Shown: positions 1 to 8,311, counted from the stretch's first letter. The stretch: 64,000 nt of DNA from JAAZGD01 sp034003765 (GCA_034003765.1 JAVEXZ010000005.1:1-64000), one strand, 5' to 3'. Numbers and translations are program-made. Notes: generated from the sequence alone by a model not told the origin.

Positions 1-1140
1 TTTTTTACGAGGTAATGATGCGTTGGCTTTTTTTATTTCATCACGGTTTTTTAGATAGTCATACCTTGTTTTCTGGTATTCACGGTTATAGGCTGCCTGT
101 TTAGCCTTTTTCACTACTTTGGGAAGAGACTTGTAATAAGCCTCCCTGTTCTTCTTCTCTGCTTTTTTTCCTGCGCGCTTACGGAGCATTGCCTCTCTTT
201 GTGCCACAGCTTCAATATACTGTCTTTCACGAAAAACTCGCTCTTCATACCTATTTTTTCTTCGCTGAATGGTTTCCGCCATTCTTTCTTCTCTGCGTCT
301 TGCCATATCTCGAGCTCTTTTTTGTTCTCGCTCAATTATAGCATTTCTACGTTCTAAACGAGCTTGGTCATACCTTTCTCGTTCTTCTTTGTCTTTTCTT
401 TTGAATTTCTGCTCTTTTTTCTTCTCTGCTTCAATTGCTAATTGTTCTTTACGTTTTTCTTCTTTCTCCAGCTCTAGATATTTTTGATCTGAAAGTGCAA
501 ACCTATCTTTCCTCTTTTCAAAATAACGGACAAAAAAAGAACTCTGCCGTTTTTCCTCTCGTTCTCGCTTCGCTTTTTCCTTTGCTTTCTCTTTTGATTT
601 TTTGGCATTCTCTATTTGCAAATTCTTTTCTTTTTTGGCAATTTGCTTGTCTTCTTCTTTTTTGGCCTCTTTTTGAAGTTTCTCAATACGGGCCTTTTGT
701 CTGCCACGAAGCTCTTCTGCTTTTATGTTGGTCTTTTCAATGTACTCTAAATCTTTTTTTGCTTCATCCTGAAGATTTTTTTCCATTTTTTCTTCAGATT
801 CTTCTTGTCTTCTTTTGCGGCGTTCTTCCATCCTGTGATCTATATCTTTTGATGTAAGGTCTTTTTTTACCGCAGTTTTTAACCCTTGTTCCAGGTCAAG
901 CTTGGATACATCATTAATCTTATCGTTAATACGCTTTGCTAAAACAGCTTTTGCCTCATCAGGACTTAGGCTACCATAATCTGGATACTCTTTGGGACTA
1001 TCTGCTTTTACCCTATCCTTAGGAGAAACTTTGCTGCCATTTGATGACCCTATATTGTTCTTTGAAGGCAAGTTTTTTGATGAAGAAGATTTTACTTCCT
1101 TTGCCTTTTTTTTATTTTTACCTGAAGAAAATAAGCCCAT
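1..1140 (-). CDS. Long charged coiled-coil / single-helix protein (3' end outside window)
   Basis: The reading frame stays open for 380 codons from an ATG at 1140 to the window edge, so the C-terminus is missing. A GGAG sequence about 11 bases before the ATG is a plausible ribosome binding site. The protein starts MGLFSSGKNKKKAKE, has a Ser/Lys-rich low-complexity head of about 60 residues, and then runs for more than 250 residues of almost uninterrupted Lys, Glu, Arg, Ala and Gln with very few Gly or Pro. This predicts a long coiled coil or single alpha helix. No signal peptide or membrane segment is visible. It lies directly downstream of the dnaB and dnaD-like genes, where some Firmicutes carry the ATPase helicase loader. 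I do not recognise the family. A structural or nucleoid/division role is only a guess. Confidence 0.75.
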   Translation of the reverse strand, partial: MGLFSSGKNKKKAKEVKSSSSKNLPSKNNIGSSNGSKVSPKDRVKADSPKEYPDYGSLSPDEAKAVLAKRINDKINDVSKLDLEQGLKTAVKKDLTSKDIDHRMEERRKRRQEESEEKMEKNLQDEAKKDLEYIEKTNIKAEELRGRQKARIEKLQKEAKKEEDKQIAKKEKNLQIENAKKSKEKAKEKAKREREEKRQSSFFVRYFEKRKDRFALSDQKYLELEKEEKRKEQLAIEAEKKKEQKFKRKDKEERERYDQARLERRNAIIEREQKRARDMARRREERMAETIQRRKNRYEERVFRERQYIEAVAQREAMLRKRAGKKAEKKNREAYYKSLPKVVKKAKQAAYNREYQKTRYDYLKNRDEIKKANASLPRKK

Positions 1141-1238
1141 TCAGTAGATATCTCCGTTCTAGTTTTTATTTGTTGTTCTAATTACCTATAATTGCGACTT
1201 CAAAATCTTTAATTCAATTTTTCGCCCTTATTTATCCT

Positions 1239-2399
1239 CTATAAACTGTCTTTAATCTTTTGAAAACACCCACATAGGGTTCCCTGGGAAGTCTTGCCAG
1301 TGTCTTGGCAATCTTTACAAGTGTATTGGATCTCCGTATATTGAGGAGAATAACCTGCCTCTGTCATCCTAAAGGCTCTCTCTTCTCTTTTTCGCATTAA
1401 TATTTTTCGAATTGCCTCTCTTTTTTCTGGACTACTTGCTAAGGCTGTTCGGGTTAGTTCGATGCTGAGGCTAGAAATCTCTTCATCCAAGGCTTTAATT
1501 AAATCGTCCTTCCTGTAAACCTCTTCTCTTCTTCTCAAGGCACTCTCTCTTGCCTCTTCCCTCATTCGATTGTAAATACCCTCAACTGTGTTAATCCCTT
1601 GTATCCCCTTTGGCCCACCTTCTAAGCCCTTACCTATTCCCTCTTTTTGATTTGAAAGGACTCTATCTATATAGTTTAGGTTAGGGTTTGAGATCCCTGT
1701 AGTCTTGTTACAAGCTTCCAATATGTTTTCTAAAGGGACTCCCCAGTCTTCTATCCATTTTTCCATCATTTTTCTCTCAGCTTCTGTTGGATTTCTCCAC
1801 CATCCCAGAGCCTTAAATATCCGCCGATGCTTTTGATTCTGTAGGTCGTTTTTCTCAAGATGTTCTTCTATTTTTTCTAGTTCGAATAAACCTTTGTCAA
1901 CCCAGTCTTTTACAATTGCATGTATATATTTTATACCTGGATTGTGTTTGTTTTTTGAAGAATAGGTAAATGCGTAGATAATCATTTCGGGAGTAGCTCC
2001 ATAATCTGTTAACCAAGAAACAATTTCTACAGGCTCTGCTCCTCCGAGGGGTCGTCCCAATATTCTTTGAATCATGGCGAACATATCAACTAGTTCTCGA
2101 TCTTCTAAAGGACAATCTGCCACAAGAGGCTTTTTTCTCCTATCCTTAATTTCAACTTCCAAGACTTCCTTATCTTTCCAATATATAATCCCATCCATTA
2201 TAACATCTTCGGAAATATTTAAATCGATTGAGGCAAGGCCTACATCTGCGGTCTCCCCAATTTGGTTTTGCATCATAAAATAGAGGTAGACCTTAACATA
2301 ATCTCCAGGTGCCTCTGCCAAATAATTTTTAATAAACATATTATTAATATGGGTATCCTTAAAGCAGTCCTCGCCCCATTTTTTTGCCTTTAAATCCAC
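1239..2399 (-). CDS. DnaD-domain primosomal protein
   Basis: This 386-residue protein has the DnaD/DnaB-type primosome layout. An N-terminal winged-helix-like segment spans about residues 20-85. Two consecutive DnaB_2 (DDBH2) helical domains lie at about 100-180 and 190-255, each ending in the family's Tyr-Ile motif (GIKYIHAIVKDW and NLNYIDRVLSNQ). A helical linker follows, and then a C-terminal cysteine cluster (CKDC...LCGC) resembling the zinc-binding head of DnaI/DnaC-type loaders. Proteins of this family help load the replicative helicase at origins and stalled forks. The start is a GTG seven bases after a GGGGGG tract, just beyond the dnaB stop, so the two genes are probably co-transcribed. 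No AAA+ loader gene follows in the window. The family call is secure; the exact role is inferred. Confidence 0.85.
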   Translation of the reverse strand: MDLKAKKWGEDCFKDTHINNMFIKNYLAEAPGDYVKVYLYFMMQNQIGETADVGLASIDLNISEDVIMDGIIYWKDKEVLEVEIKDRRKKPLVADCPLEDRELVDMFAMIQRILGRPLGGAEPVEIVSWLTDYGATPEMIIYAFTYSSKNKHNPGIKYIHAIVKDWVDKGLFELEKIEEHLEKNDLQNQKHRRIFKALGWWRNPTEAERKMMEKWIEDWGVPLENILEACNKTTGISNPNLNYIDRVLSNQKEGIGKGLEGGPKGIQGINTVEGIYNRMREEARESALRRREEVYRKDDLIKALDEEISSLSIELTRTALASSPEKREAIRKILMRKREERAFRMTEAGYSPQYTEIQYTCKDCQDTGKTSQGTLCGCFQKIKDSL

Positions 2400-2404
2400 T
2401 AGAA

Positions 2405-3733
2405 CTACCCCCCAAGGTTACTTTTGTCTACGAACTTCGTGTAGTTACTTAACCAAGTTAGCTCAACTTTACCAGTAGGCCCACTACGGTTTTTTGCGAT
2501 AATCAAATCACATACACCGGGTTTTTCGCTGTCATCTACGTTGTAGTAATCATCACGATAGAGAAATATTACTATATCTGCATCTTGCTCAATGGAACCA
2601 GATTCTCTAAGGTCCGAAAGTATTGGTATGTGAGGTTTTCGTAATTCAGGTGCACGGGATAGCTGTGAAAGAACGATTACTGGGCAATCCATTTCCCTGG
2701 CTAGTTGCTTCATATATCGTGATAAGGAGGTAATTTCCTGTTGTCTGTTTTCTGCTCTACCTTCAAAGGACATCAACTGAAGATAGTCAATAAGTATCAG
2801 GTCTAGGCCTTTTTCCGCTTTGAGACGACGACATTTATTTTTTATCTCTGAGAATAAGATCCCAGGAGTATCATCAATAAACATTTCACCCTTAGTAATG
2901 GTGTCAACAGCTCTACTTAGCTGTTCCCATTCTGAGCCTTCAAGGTCACCCACTTTTAGTCTGTTGGATTCAATTCGAGATTCCATGGACAAAAGCCTAA
3001 GGCCCAATTGCTCTTTTGACATCTCCAATGAAAAGATAAGCACCTTGGCTTTATTCTTCAGGGCTGCCTGTTGTGCTATATTTAATGCGAGAGATGTTTT
3101 TCCCATTGAAGGGCGTGCTGCTACAATTATCAGTTCTGATTTCTGAAAACCTCCGAATGTTCTATCGTAATCTGCAAATCCCGAAGGGATTCCCATCACT
3201 TGCCCCTTCATTTTAGAGTTTTCATCTATGGTGTTAAGGTTTTGGTCTAGAACTTCTCTTATGGAGGCTACATCCTTGTTCTGCCTAGATTTTGCTATAT
3301 CTAAAATCTTTTGTTCAGCCCTATCGATTGCCTCTGAGGCTTGGATTTTTTCCGTGTAGCCTAAGTCTATTATTTCTGTTGATGCCTCTATAAGGTTTCT
3401 CAGGCTAGCTTTTTCAGCCACTATTTTGCCGTACTCACCTGCGTTTGCTGTGGAAGGCACCCCTGAAGCCAAAGAAAATACATAGGCCCGTCCTCCTACC
3501 ATATCTAAAGAATTCCTCTTTTTTAATTCTTCAGCTACGGTAACAGTATCAATGGGTCTGGAACCACGGTATAACAAAGTGATAACCTCGAAAATCTCTT
3601 TGTGTATCTCACTATAGAAATCCCTGCTACGCACCGCTTCCATAATATCTAAAAGAGCATTTTTCGATAGCATTGCCGCTCCTAAAACGGACATTTCAGC
3701 CTCATTGTTATGAGGTGGGATCCTTTCTATCAT
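2405..3733 (-). CDS. dnaB: Replicative DNA helicase DnaB
   Basis: This is a 442-residue replicative helicase (called DnaC in Bacillus), the hexameric motor that unwinds DNA ahead of the replisome. The N-terminal helical domain (about 1-100) starts with the typical PPHNNEAEMSVLGA. The RecA-like C-terminal domain holds Walker A AARPSMGKTS near residue 207, a Walker B region LILIDYLQLM, and the conserved LRESGSIEQDADIV segment. Length is normal for the family. The ATG follows AGGAG at good spacing. It sits 11 bases after rplI, in the common Firmicute order gdpP-rplI-dnaB, and is followed by the DnaD-like gene. Confidence 0.97.
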   Translation of the reverse strand: MIERIPPHNNEAEMSVLGAAMLSKNALLDIMEAVRSRDFYSEIHKEIFEVITLLYRGSRPIDTVTVAEELKKRNSLDMVGGRAYVFSLASGVPSTANAGEYGKIVAEKASLRNLIEASTEIIDLGYTEKIQASEAIDRAEQKILDIAKSRQNKDVASIREVLDQNLNTIDENSKMKGQVMGIPSGFADYDRTFGGFQKSELIIVAARPSMGKTSLALNIAQQAALKNKAKVLIFSLEMSKEQLGLRLLSMESRIESNRLKVGDLEGSEWEQLSRAVDTITKGEMFIDDTPGILFSEIKNKCRRLKAEKGLDLILIDYLQLMSFEGRAENRQQEITSLSRYMKQLAREMDCPVIVLSQLSRAPELRKPHIPILSDLRESGSIEQDADIVIFLYRDDYYNVDDSEKPGVCDLIIAKNRSGPTGKVELTWLSNYTKFVDKSNLGG

Positions 3734-3744
3734 AAGTGTGTCTC

Positions 3745-4188
3745 CTAAACCGTTACTTTAATCTTCAACGTTCCAACTACTTCGAAGTATAGCTTGATTT
3801 TTACTTGGAAGTCACCTGTTTGCTTTATGGGGCTATCCAACATAATTTTCTTCTTATCAATTTCTATTTTATGCTGTTCTTTTAAGGCTTCCGCTATATC
3901 ATTGGAAGTTATAGATCCAAAAAGCCTGCCCCCTTCTCCACTTTTTGAAACAATATCTACTTGCAGATTTGCAATTTTATCCGCTAAAATTTGAGCTTCG
4001 TTCTTTTCTTTGTTAAATTTTTCTTCTTGAAGTTCTTTTGCCTTTTCTAGGGAACGAATATTTCCCTCAGTTCCCTTTTGTGCCAGCCCACGTGGAAGCA
4101 AGAAATTTCTACCATATCCATCGCTAACATTCACAACATCACCAGCTTTTCCTGTTCCTTTAACATCTTTTAATAATATTAAGATCAT
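3745..4188 (-). CDS. rplI: 50S ribosomal protein L9
   Basis: At 147 residues this has the usual L9 length and its two-domain build. The N-terminal RNA-binding domain begins MILILLKDVKGTGKAGDVV and carries the GYGRNFLLPRGLA motif. A long connecting helix (about 42-75) and a C-terminal domain containing GGRLFGSIT follow. L9 binds 23S rRNA at the base of the L1 stalk. The ATG overlaps the stop of the upstream gdpP gene (TAATG), and AGGGAGG lies just before it, which indicates translational coupling. Confidence 0.97.
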   Translation of the reverse strand: MILILLKDVKGTGKAGDVVNVSDGYGRNFLLPRGLAQKGTEGNIRSLEKAKELQEEKFNKEKNEAQILADKIANLQVDIVSKSGEGGRLFGSITSNDIAEALKEQHKIEIDKKKIMLDSPIKQTGDFQVKIKLYFEVVGTLKIKVTV

Positions 4189-5942
4189 TATTCTTCCTCC
4201 CTTAACACTGTCATTAATTTTTCTATGGCCTCTTCTGGAGATTCTTTTAGTTGGGCTCCTGCAGTTGTTAAATGCCCTCCCCCTCCAAGTTTTTCCATTA
4301 TAACTTGGACGTTTACATCCCCAAGGGACCTTGCACTCATAATGGTATCCCCGCTGGCATCTTTAGCTGCTACAAATCCAACCTTTACCCCTTTTATTGA
4401 TAGCAGTTCATCAGCAATCTGAGCCGTTATTATTTGTGCGTTGTTATGAATACCTTCACAAATTGTCACTGCCTCTCCACTTTTTGTTATAGTGGCATTT
4501 GAAACACATTTGACCCTAATTTTAAACATTTTCATTTCTGTCTGGAAGAACCGTTTAACTTCAGTGGTATCTGCACCTTGTTTTCTTAGCCATGCAGCAG
4601 CTTCAAATGTTCGAACCCCAGTTTTCACAGAGAATCGATTGGTATCCATAGTAATTCCCGCAAGCATAACTTCAGCTTCTAGTTTATCTATATTTTTTCT
4701 TTCTCCCACATAACCTAGTATTTCCGCAACTAGTTCAGAAGTTGAAGATGCATAAGGTTCTATGTATTGGAGAACAGGGTTTTCAACACAGTCCACAGCC
4801 TTTCTATGATGGTCAATAATTGCAACTTTATCTATCTTTTCTAAAAGGTCTCGACTTAAAGCCAATTGAGGCCTATGAAAATCAACCAGAATAAGGAGGG
4901 AATCTTTGTCTGCCAAGTCTAAGGCCTCTTGACCTGTGACAAAATTGTATCCATCACTTTCTCTGGTTAGTCTCACCATTTCCGATAAGGTATCATTATA
5001 GTCTTCCAAGAGAATATATGCTTCATTATATGAATTGTCACACATTCGAAAAAGCCCCACTGCACTTCCAAAAGAATCCATATCTGGATTTTTATGGCCC
5101 ATAATAAATACCTTTGAAGCTTGGTTTATTAATGTGGTAAGGGCATGGGCAACTACTCTAGATTTTCCTTTATTTGTTTTCTCTACTGCCTGGGATTTTC
5201 CTCCGAAGTATTCAATCTTATTTATTCTTTTTACAACAGCTTGATCTCCTCCTCTTCCCAAGGCTAGATCCAAAACTTCTGCAGAATACTTTTCCGTTTG
5301 GGCGGGCGTTTTTCCACCTGCACCAACTCCGATAGAAAGGGTTGCGGGAAAATCTGTTTCCGTTTCGATGGTACGTACTTCATCTAGGATGGCGTACTTG
5401 CTCTCTGCCAAGCCTTGCAAGTACTGCTGAGAAAAAATCATCAAATATTTATTTTCTCCTATTTTGGTAACGGAAGCATCCATTTTGCTGCCCCAACCTC
5501 TAATAGCCTTATCTAAATTCGAAAATAATGTTGCACGATTTCCCTCTGAAGTTCCTTGAAAAAGTTCTTCATAATTATCAATTTGAACCACAGCCAAGGC
5601 TTCTCGGGCTTCATTATATAAGTTCTTCAAGTTTTCCAAAGCCGTTGTATCTTTGAGGCTAACAATGGTGCATTCTTGTTCTTCATCCTCTATGGCTTTG
5701 GATATTACCTTGTAGCTAGAGTCTTTTGTTGAAAAGCTAACAGGTTTTTCAACTCCCCCTTGTTTTATGGTTTTTAAGGGTATGTCCATTAATTCAGAGA
5801 TCTTTTTTCCTACCAGTATTTCATCCTCAAATATTTCGGAAAAGCTCTTTATGGTAGCCAAAATGACCCCCTCCTTCCCAATAAGGCAGGCAGGAATGGG
5901 CCAGTAGCGAATGTATTCCATCCATTTATCTTGGTTGTGCAT
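4188..5942 (-). CDS. gdpP: GdpP-like c-di-AMP phosphodiesterase lacking the membrane anchor
   Basis: The GdpP/YybT family hydrolyses c-di-AMP. The usual protein has about 650-660 residues: two N-terminal membrane helices, PAS, degenerate GGDEF, DHH and DHHA1. This one has 584 residues and starts almost directly in the PAS-like domain (about 8-105), so both membrane helices are missing. The degenerate GGDEF domain covers about 115-240 and ends ALGRGGDQAVVK. The DHH domain begins MGHKNPDMDSFGSAVG near 281, with later LVDFHRP and IIDHHRKA metal-site motifs. DHHA1 ends with GGGGHLTTAGAQL. The catalytic residues appear intact. Only 40 bases separate it from the upstream DUF2232 gene, so there is no room for a hidden anchor. 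It overlaps rplI by one base. Enzyme family is sure; a soluble location is inferred. Confidence 0.9.
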   Translation of the reverse strand: MHNQDKWMEYIRYWPIPACLIGKEGVILATIKSFSEIFEDEILVGKKISELMDIPLKTIKQGGVEKPVSFSTKDSSYKVISKAIEDEEQECTIVSLKDTTALENLKNLYNEAREALAVVQIDNYEELFQGTSEGNRATLFSNLDKAIRGWGSKMDASVTKIGENKYLMIFSQQYLQGLAESKYAILDEVRTIETETDFPATLSIGVGAGGKTPAQTEKYSAEVLDLALGRGGDQAVVKRINKIEYFGGKSQAVEKTNKGKSRVVAHALTTLINQASKVFIMGHKNPDMDSFGSAVGLFRMCDNSYNEAYILLEDYNDTLSEMVRLTRESDGYNFVTGQEALDLADKDSLLILVDFHRPQLALSRDLLEKIDKVAIIDHHRKAVDCVENPVLQYIEPYASSTSELVAEILGYVGERKNIDKLEAEVMLAGITMDTNRFSVKTGVRTFEAAAWLRKQGADTTEVKRFFQTEMKMFKIRVKCVSNATITKSGEAVTICEGIHNNAQIITAQIADELLSIKGVKVGFVAAKDASGDTIMSARSLGDVNVQVIMEKLGGGGHLTTAGAQLKESPEEAIEKLMTVLREEE

Positions 5943-5982
5943 AGGATTTGAATCCTTTCAGGACTTAATTTTTAGAAAATTT

Positions 5983-6729
5983 CTATCTACCCCTCTGGTC
6001 TAGTCTGCTTTTTATGTTAATAACAAGGTCGATAAGGCCTAGCATAAAGATAAGGCCTCGACTAATGGGTGAAAGGGCAAAAATTATCACCACTAAGGGA
6101 GGAACGAACTTAGGCCATTTCTTTTTGTCAGCTAAGAAAAAAACCACGGACGCTCCCTGGAGAAAAAAGTAATATTCCATGAGAATTTGAACGTTAAGGA
6201 GTACCAATTTCCCAATATCAAGGGTATTACTCAGGACCACTGAACCCGCAAAAATAATAAGCCAACCCCATACACCAGATTTTGGCCAAGAAAAATTAGC
6301 AAAAGCAGGAAGCCTTCTAATATCTCGAATCTTTCCCGACATCAATTTGGCTATAAATGTATATTCGAAGTATGATGTTAAGGATGCCAAAATTAAGAGA
6401 TATGCCGGCAAGCTGTTAATCATTAGGGTGTATATAAGTGAAAGCTGTGTCTTTATCTCTGCTGGAGTCATGTCTTTGAAAATCGGGTTACCACTTATTC
6501 CTTCATTTGCCACAAGGGCTGGAATCATCTGGTCAACCATTAGAGCAAATTGTTCTCCCAAGCTACCACCAGTAATGGTGGCCACTATAAACAAAATTAA
6601 AATTCCCACAGAGCTGGCAACAAATCCTTGCAACACGACTTTGTAGGGCCTTTCTTTTAATACTATATTCTTGGGAATGACCACTGCAGGAACCAGTACA
6701 ATGATTAAAAATAGTACTAAACTATACAT
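5983..6729 (-). CDS. DUF2232 (YybS-like) membrane protein
   Basis: This 248-residue hydrophobic protein has about six to seven predicted membrane spans, starting at residue 3. Its place directly upstream of gdpP-rplI-dnaB matches the yybS gene of Bacillus and the DUF2232 family, whose function is unknown. It is somewhat shorter than the roughly 300-residue relatives. The ATG follows a GGGGGG tract. Between it and rpsR lie a terminator and a likely promoter, so it probably heads its own transcript with gdpP, rplI and dnaB. An interesting possibility is that it supplies the membrane link that the neighbouring GdpP lacks. That idea rests only on gene order. Confidence 0.75.
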   Translation of the reverse strand: MYSLVLFLIIVLVPAVVIPKNIVLKERPYKVVLQGFVASSVGILILFIVATITGGSLGEQFALMVDQMIPALVANEGISGNPIFKDMTPAEIKTQLSLIYTLMINSLPAYLLILASLTSYFEYTFIAKLMSGKIRDIRRLPAFANFSWPKSGVWGWLIIFAGSVVLSNTLDIGKLVLLNVQILMEYYFFLQGASVVFFLADKKKWPKFVPPLVVIIFALSPISRGLIFMLGLIDLVINIKSRLDQRGR

Positions 6730-6755
6730 TTTCCCCCCATAAGAATTGTCATAAT

Positions 6756-6798
6756 ATTATACCATAGCTATATTAGGTTGTCTGCTACTACATGTAGT
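6756..6798 (-). promoter_or_regulatory. Probable promoter with palindrome upstream of the DUF2232-gdpP operon
   Basis: On the minus strand a perfect TATAAT lies at 6756-6761, 27 bases from the DUF2232 ATG. The matching -35 region (near GACAAC) is poor. A 12-bp perfect palindrome ACTACATGTAGT at 6787-6798 lies just upstream and could be an activator or repressor site. The -10 is convincing; the rest is tentative. Confidence 0.4.
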
Positions 6799-6844
6799 GG
6801 GGTAGTCTTTACCACCCACAATTCCCAAATTCTTACCAGGTGTC

Positions 6845-6875
6845 AAATAAAAAAGCGGACCTTTATAGACCCGCT
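6845..6875 (-). terminator. Rho-independent terminator of rpsF-ssb-rpsR
   Basis: Read on the minus strand, AGCGG...CCGCT arms (6854-6875) with additional inner pairing are followed by TTTTTTATT. It starts 26 bases after the rpsR stop and separates the ribosomal operon from the DUF2232-gdpP operon. Confidence 0.8.
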
Positions 6876-6900
6876 CACTTTATTAATTCTTATATCGATC

Positions 6901-7140
6901 TTAGTCAGCCACGTATGGCAATAAGGCTACTATACGAGCTCTTTTAATGGCAGTAGTTACTGCTCTTTGGTGCATTGCACAGGTTCCAGTTATTCTCTTG
7001 GGAAGAATCTTGCCTCTTTCAGTTATAAACTTCTTGAGCTTTTCGACTTCCTTATAATCAATACCCTCTGCCTTATCTGCACACAGTTGGCATACTTTCT
7101 TTCGTCGCATGCCCCCCTGGTTTCTTCTCTTATCTATCAT
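6901..7140 (-). CDS. rpsR: 30S ribosomal protein S18
   Basis: This 79-residue S18 carries the signature block with LPKRITGTCAMHQRAVTTAIKRAR. It is the cysteine-containing (C+) form: the N-terminal CQLC pair plus Cys/His in GTCAMH could bind zinc. S18 pairs with S6 in the platform of the 30S subunit. AAGGGAG precedes the ATG at good spacing, and the gene closes the standard rpsF-ssb-rpsR operon, followed by a terminator. Confidence 0.97.
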   Translation of the reverse strand: MIDKRRNQGGMRRKKVCQLCADKAEGIDYKEVEKLKKFITERGKILPKRITGTCAMHQRAVTTAIKRARIVALLPYVAD

Positions 7141-7168
7141 TTCATTTCTCCCTTATTTTAACTATCCT

Positions 7169-7630
7169 TTAGAAGGGGATATCATCGTCCTCCAAAGCTT
7201 GGAATCCATCTGGAGCTCCGGTTTCCACCTTGCTATCTCCAGTGCTTCTTTCATCTCTTGAGTAACTTGTATCTCCAGTGTCTTTAGTGTCTCTAGAGTC
7301 TTGAGAAGCTTTTTTGCCCCACTCCAAGAACTCTACACGGTCGGCTACAACATCTGTAGTATATACAGTAGCCCCATCTTTATTCTTGTAGCTACCAGTT
7401 TGAAGCCTCCCTTGAACAGCTACAAGAAGTCCCTTTTCTAAAAACTTTTCGCAATTCTCCGCTTGACGACCAAAAACCGTAATACGGGGAAAATCTGTTT
7501 GTTTTTCTTTTCCCTCTTTAGTTATCCGCTCAATTGCTAAGTTAAAAGTAGCTACAGCTAATTCAGTGCTTGGTGTATATCTCAGCTCAGGGTCTCTGGT
7601 TAGTCTACCAATCAAAACTACACTATTCAT
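7169..7630 (-). CDS. ssb: Single-stranded DNA-binding protein
   Basis: At 153 residues this is a standard bacterial SSB. The N-terminal OB fold starts MNSVVLIGRLTRDPELRYTPS (about 1-105). A Ser/Thr/Asp-rich flexible linker follows, with several repeats of a short S/T-R/K-D pattern. The acidic tip DDDIPF is the docking peptide for SSB partners. It coats single-stranded DNA in replication and repair. GGGAGG precedes the ATG. It lies between rpsF and rpsR as in most Firmicutes. Confidence 0.97.
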   Translation of the reverse strand: MNSVVLIGRLTRDPELRYTPSTELAVATFNLAIERITKEGKEKQTDFPRITVFGRQAENCEKFLEKGLLVAVQGRLQTGSYKNKDGATVYTTDVVADRVEFLEWGKKASQDSRDTKDTGDTSYSRDERSTGDSKVETGAPDGFQALEDDDIPF

Positions 7631-7644
7631 GGTAACCCTCCCTT

Positions 7645-7932
7645 TTATTTTTCTTCTTTGTTAACGATCAGATGTCTCATAATGTCATCTGAAATTTTAA
7701 GTCTTCTATCCAACTCTAGTGGTAATTCTGTGCTAGCAGAAAATTCAAGTACCACGTAGTAGCCTTCGTTCTTCTTTTGGATTGGGTATGCAAGTTTCTT
7801 CATACCCCATAAATCTACCTTGGTGACCTCTCCCTCTGCTGTGATTATTTCCTTTACGGTTTCAATTGCAGCAGTCTTCTTGTCTTCTTCAAGTGTAGGA
7901 TCCAAAATGAACATAACTTCGTATTTCGTCAT
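7645..7932 (-). CDS. rpsF: 30S ribosomal protein S6
   Basis: S6 of 95 residues, beginning MTKYEVMFILDPTLEE. I chose the ATG at 7932 rather than the in-frame upstream codon at 8034 because GGGAGGTG lies just before it and because S6 proteins start with this sequence. The longer frame would read through the promoter-leader region. S6 binds S18 and 16S rRNA in the 30S platform. It is the first gene of rpsF-ssb-rpsR and has a clear promoter and a structured leader. Confidence 0.97.
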   Translation of the reverse strand: MTKYEVMFILDPTLEEDKKTAAIETVKEIITAEGEVTKVDLWGMKKLAYPIQKKNEGYYVVLEFSASTELPLELDRRLKISDDIMRHLIVNKEEK

Positions 7933-7950
7933 TCTTTTCACCTCCCTATG

Positions 7951-7995
7951 GACTAAATGGCGACGTTCTTTCTCGTCGCAGAGACCGGTGTTCCT
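7951..7995 (-). promoter_or_regulatory. Candidate S6:S18 autoregulatory leader RNA
   Basis: The rpsF 5' leader on the minus strand contains ACACCGG followed by a hairpin with GCGACG/CGTCGC arms and an A-rich loop. An imperfect outer helix (GGTCT with AGTCC) encloses it. A CCG element beside a stem is the known feature of the S6:S18-binding leader by which these proteins repress their own operon. Position directly before rpsF and the CCG motif support it; the fold was judged by eye. Confidence 0.6.
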
Positions 7996-8022
7996 CTTTT
8001 CCAGAAGTTTACACGCCTCACT

Positions 8023-8050
8023 ATTATACAACAAATCCCTGCTAATGCAA
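8023..8050 (-). promoter_or_regulatory. Sigma-A type promoter of rpsF
   Basis: On the minus strand TTGCAT (8045-8050) and TATAAT (8023-8028) are separated by 16 bases. It lies about 90 bases before the rpsF start, leaving room for the leader hairpin. Confidence 0.8.
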
Positions 8051-8137
8051 GGATTTGTTAATTTTATTCTTAGTGTATCAGATAATTTTTCTATTATTTG
8101 GTTTTCTTTTGTACTGGCTTAATTTTTCATATTCTAT

Positions 8138-8311
8138 TTATTTTGATTTTCTCCTTTTAACGCACTCGTTCAAAAGATACTCAATCTGTCCGTTGACCGA
8201 TCTGAAATCATCGCTGGCCCAAGCAGCTATATCTTTGTAAAGGGCTGCCGAAAGTCTGAGGGGTATTTGTTTTTTTTCTTTATCTTTATCGCTTTTTTTC
8301 ATGTCCTCCAT
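8138..8311 (-). CDS. Small ribbon-helix-helix (Arc-like) protein
   Basis: This is a 57-residue protein: MEDMKKSDKDKEKK, then IPLRLSAALYKDIAAWASDD, then FRSVNGQIEYLLNECVKRR. The short beta strand (IPLRL) followed by two helices with the SVNGQIEYLL segment is the Arc/CopG ribbon-helix-helix pattern, so it is probably a dimeric DNA-binding protein. I chose the ATG at 8311 because GGGAGGGG lies 5-6 bases before it; the ATG at 8302 has its SD only two bases away. It sits 177 bases downstream of the SPFH gene on the same strand. The target is unknown; the SPFH promoter is a natural candidate. Confidence 0.8.
   Translation of the reverse strand: MEDMKKSDKDKEKKQIPLRLSAALYKDIAAWASDDFRSVNGQIEYLLNECVKRRKSK

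Noticed and set aside
269..857. Plus-strand hydrophobic reading frames
   Set aside because: They are antisense shadows of the charged minus-strand gene; Lys/Glu codons read as Phe/Leu/Ser on the other strand.
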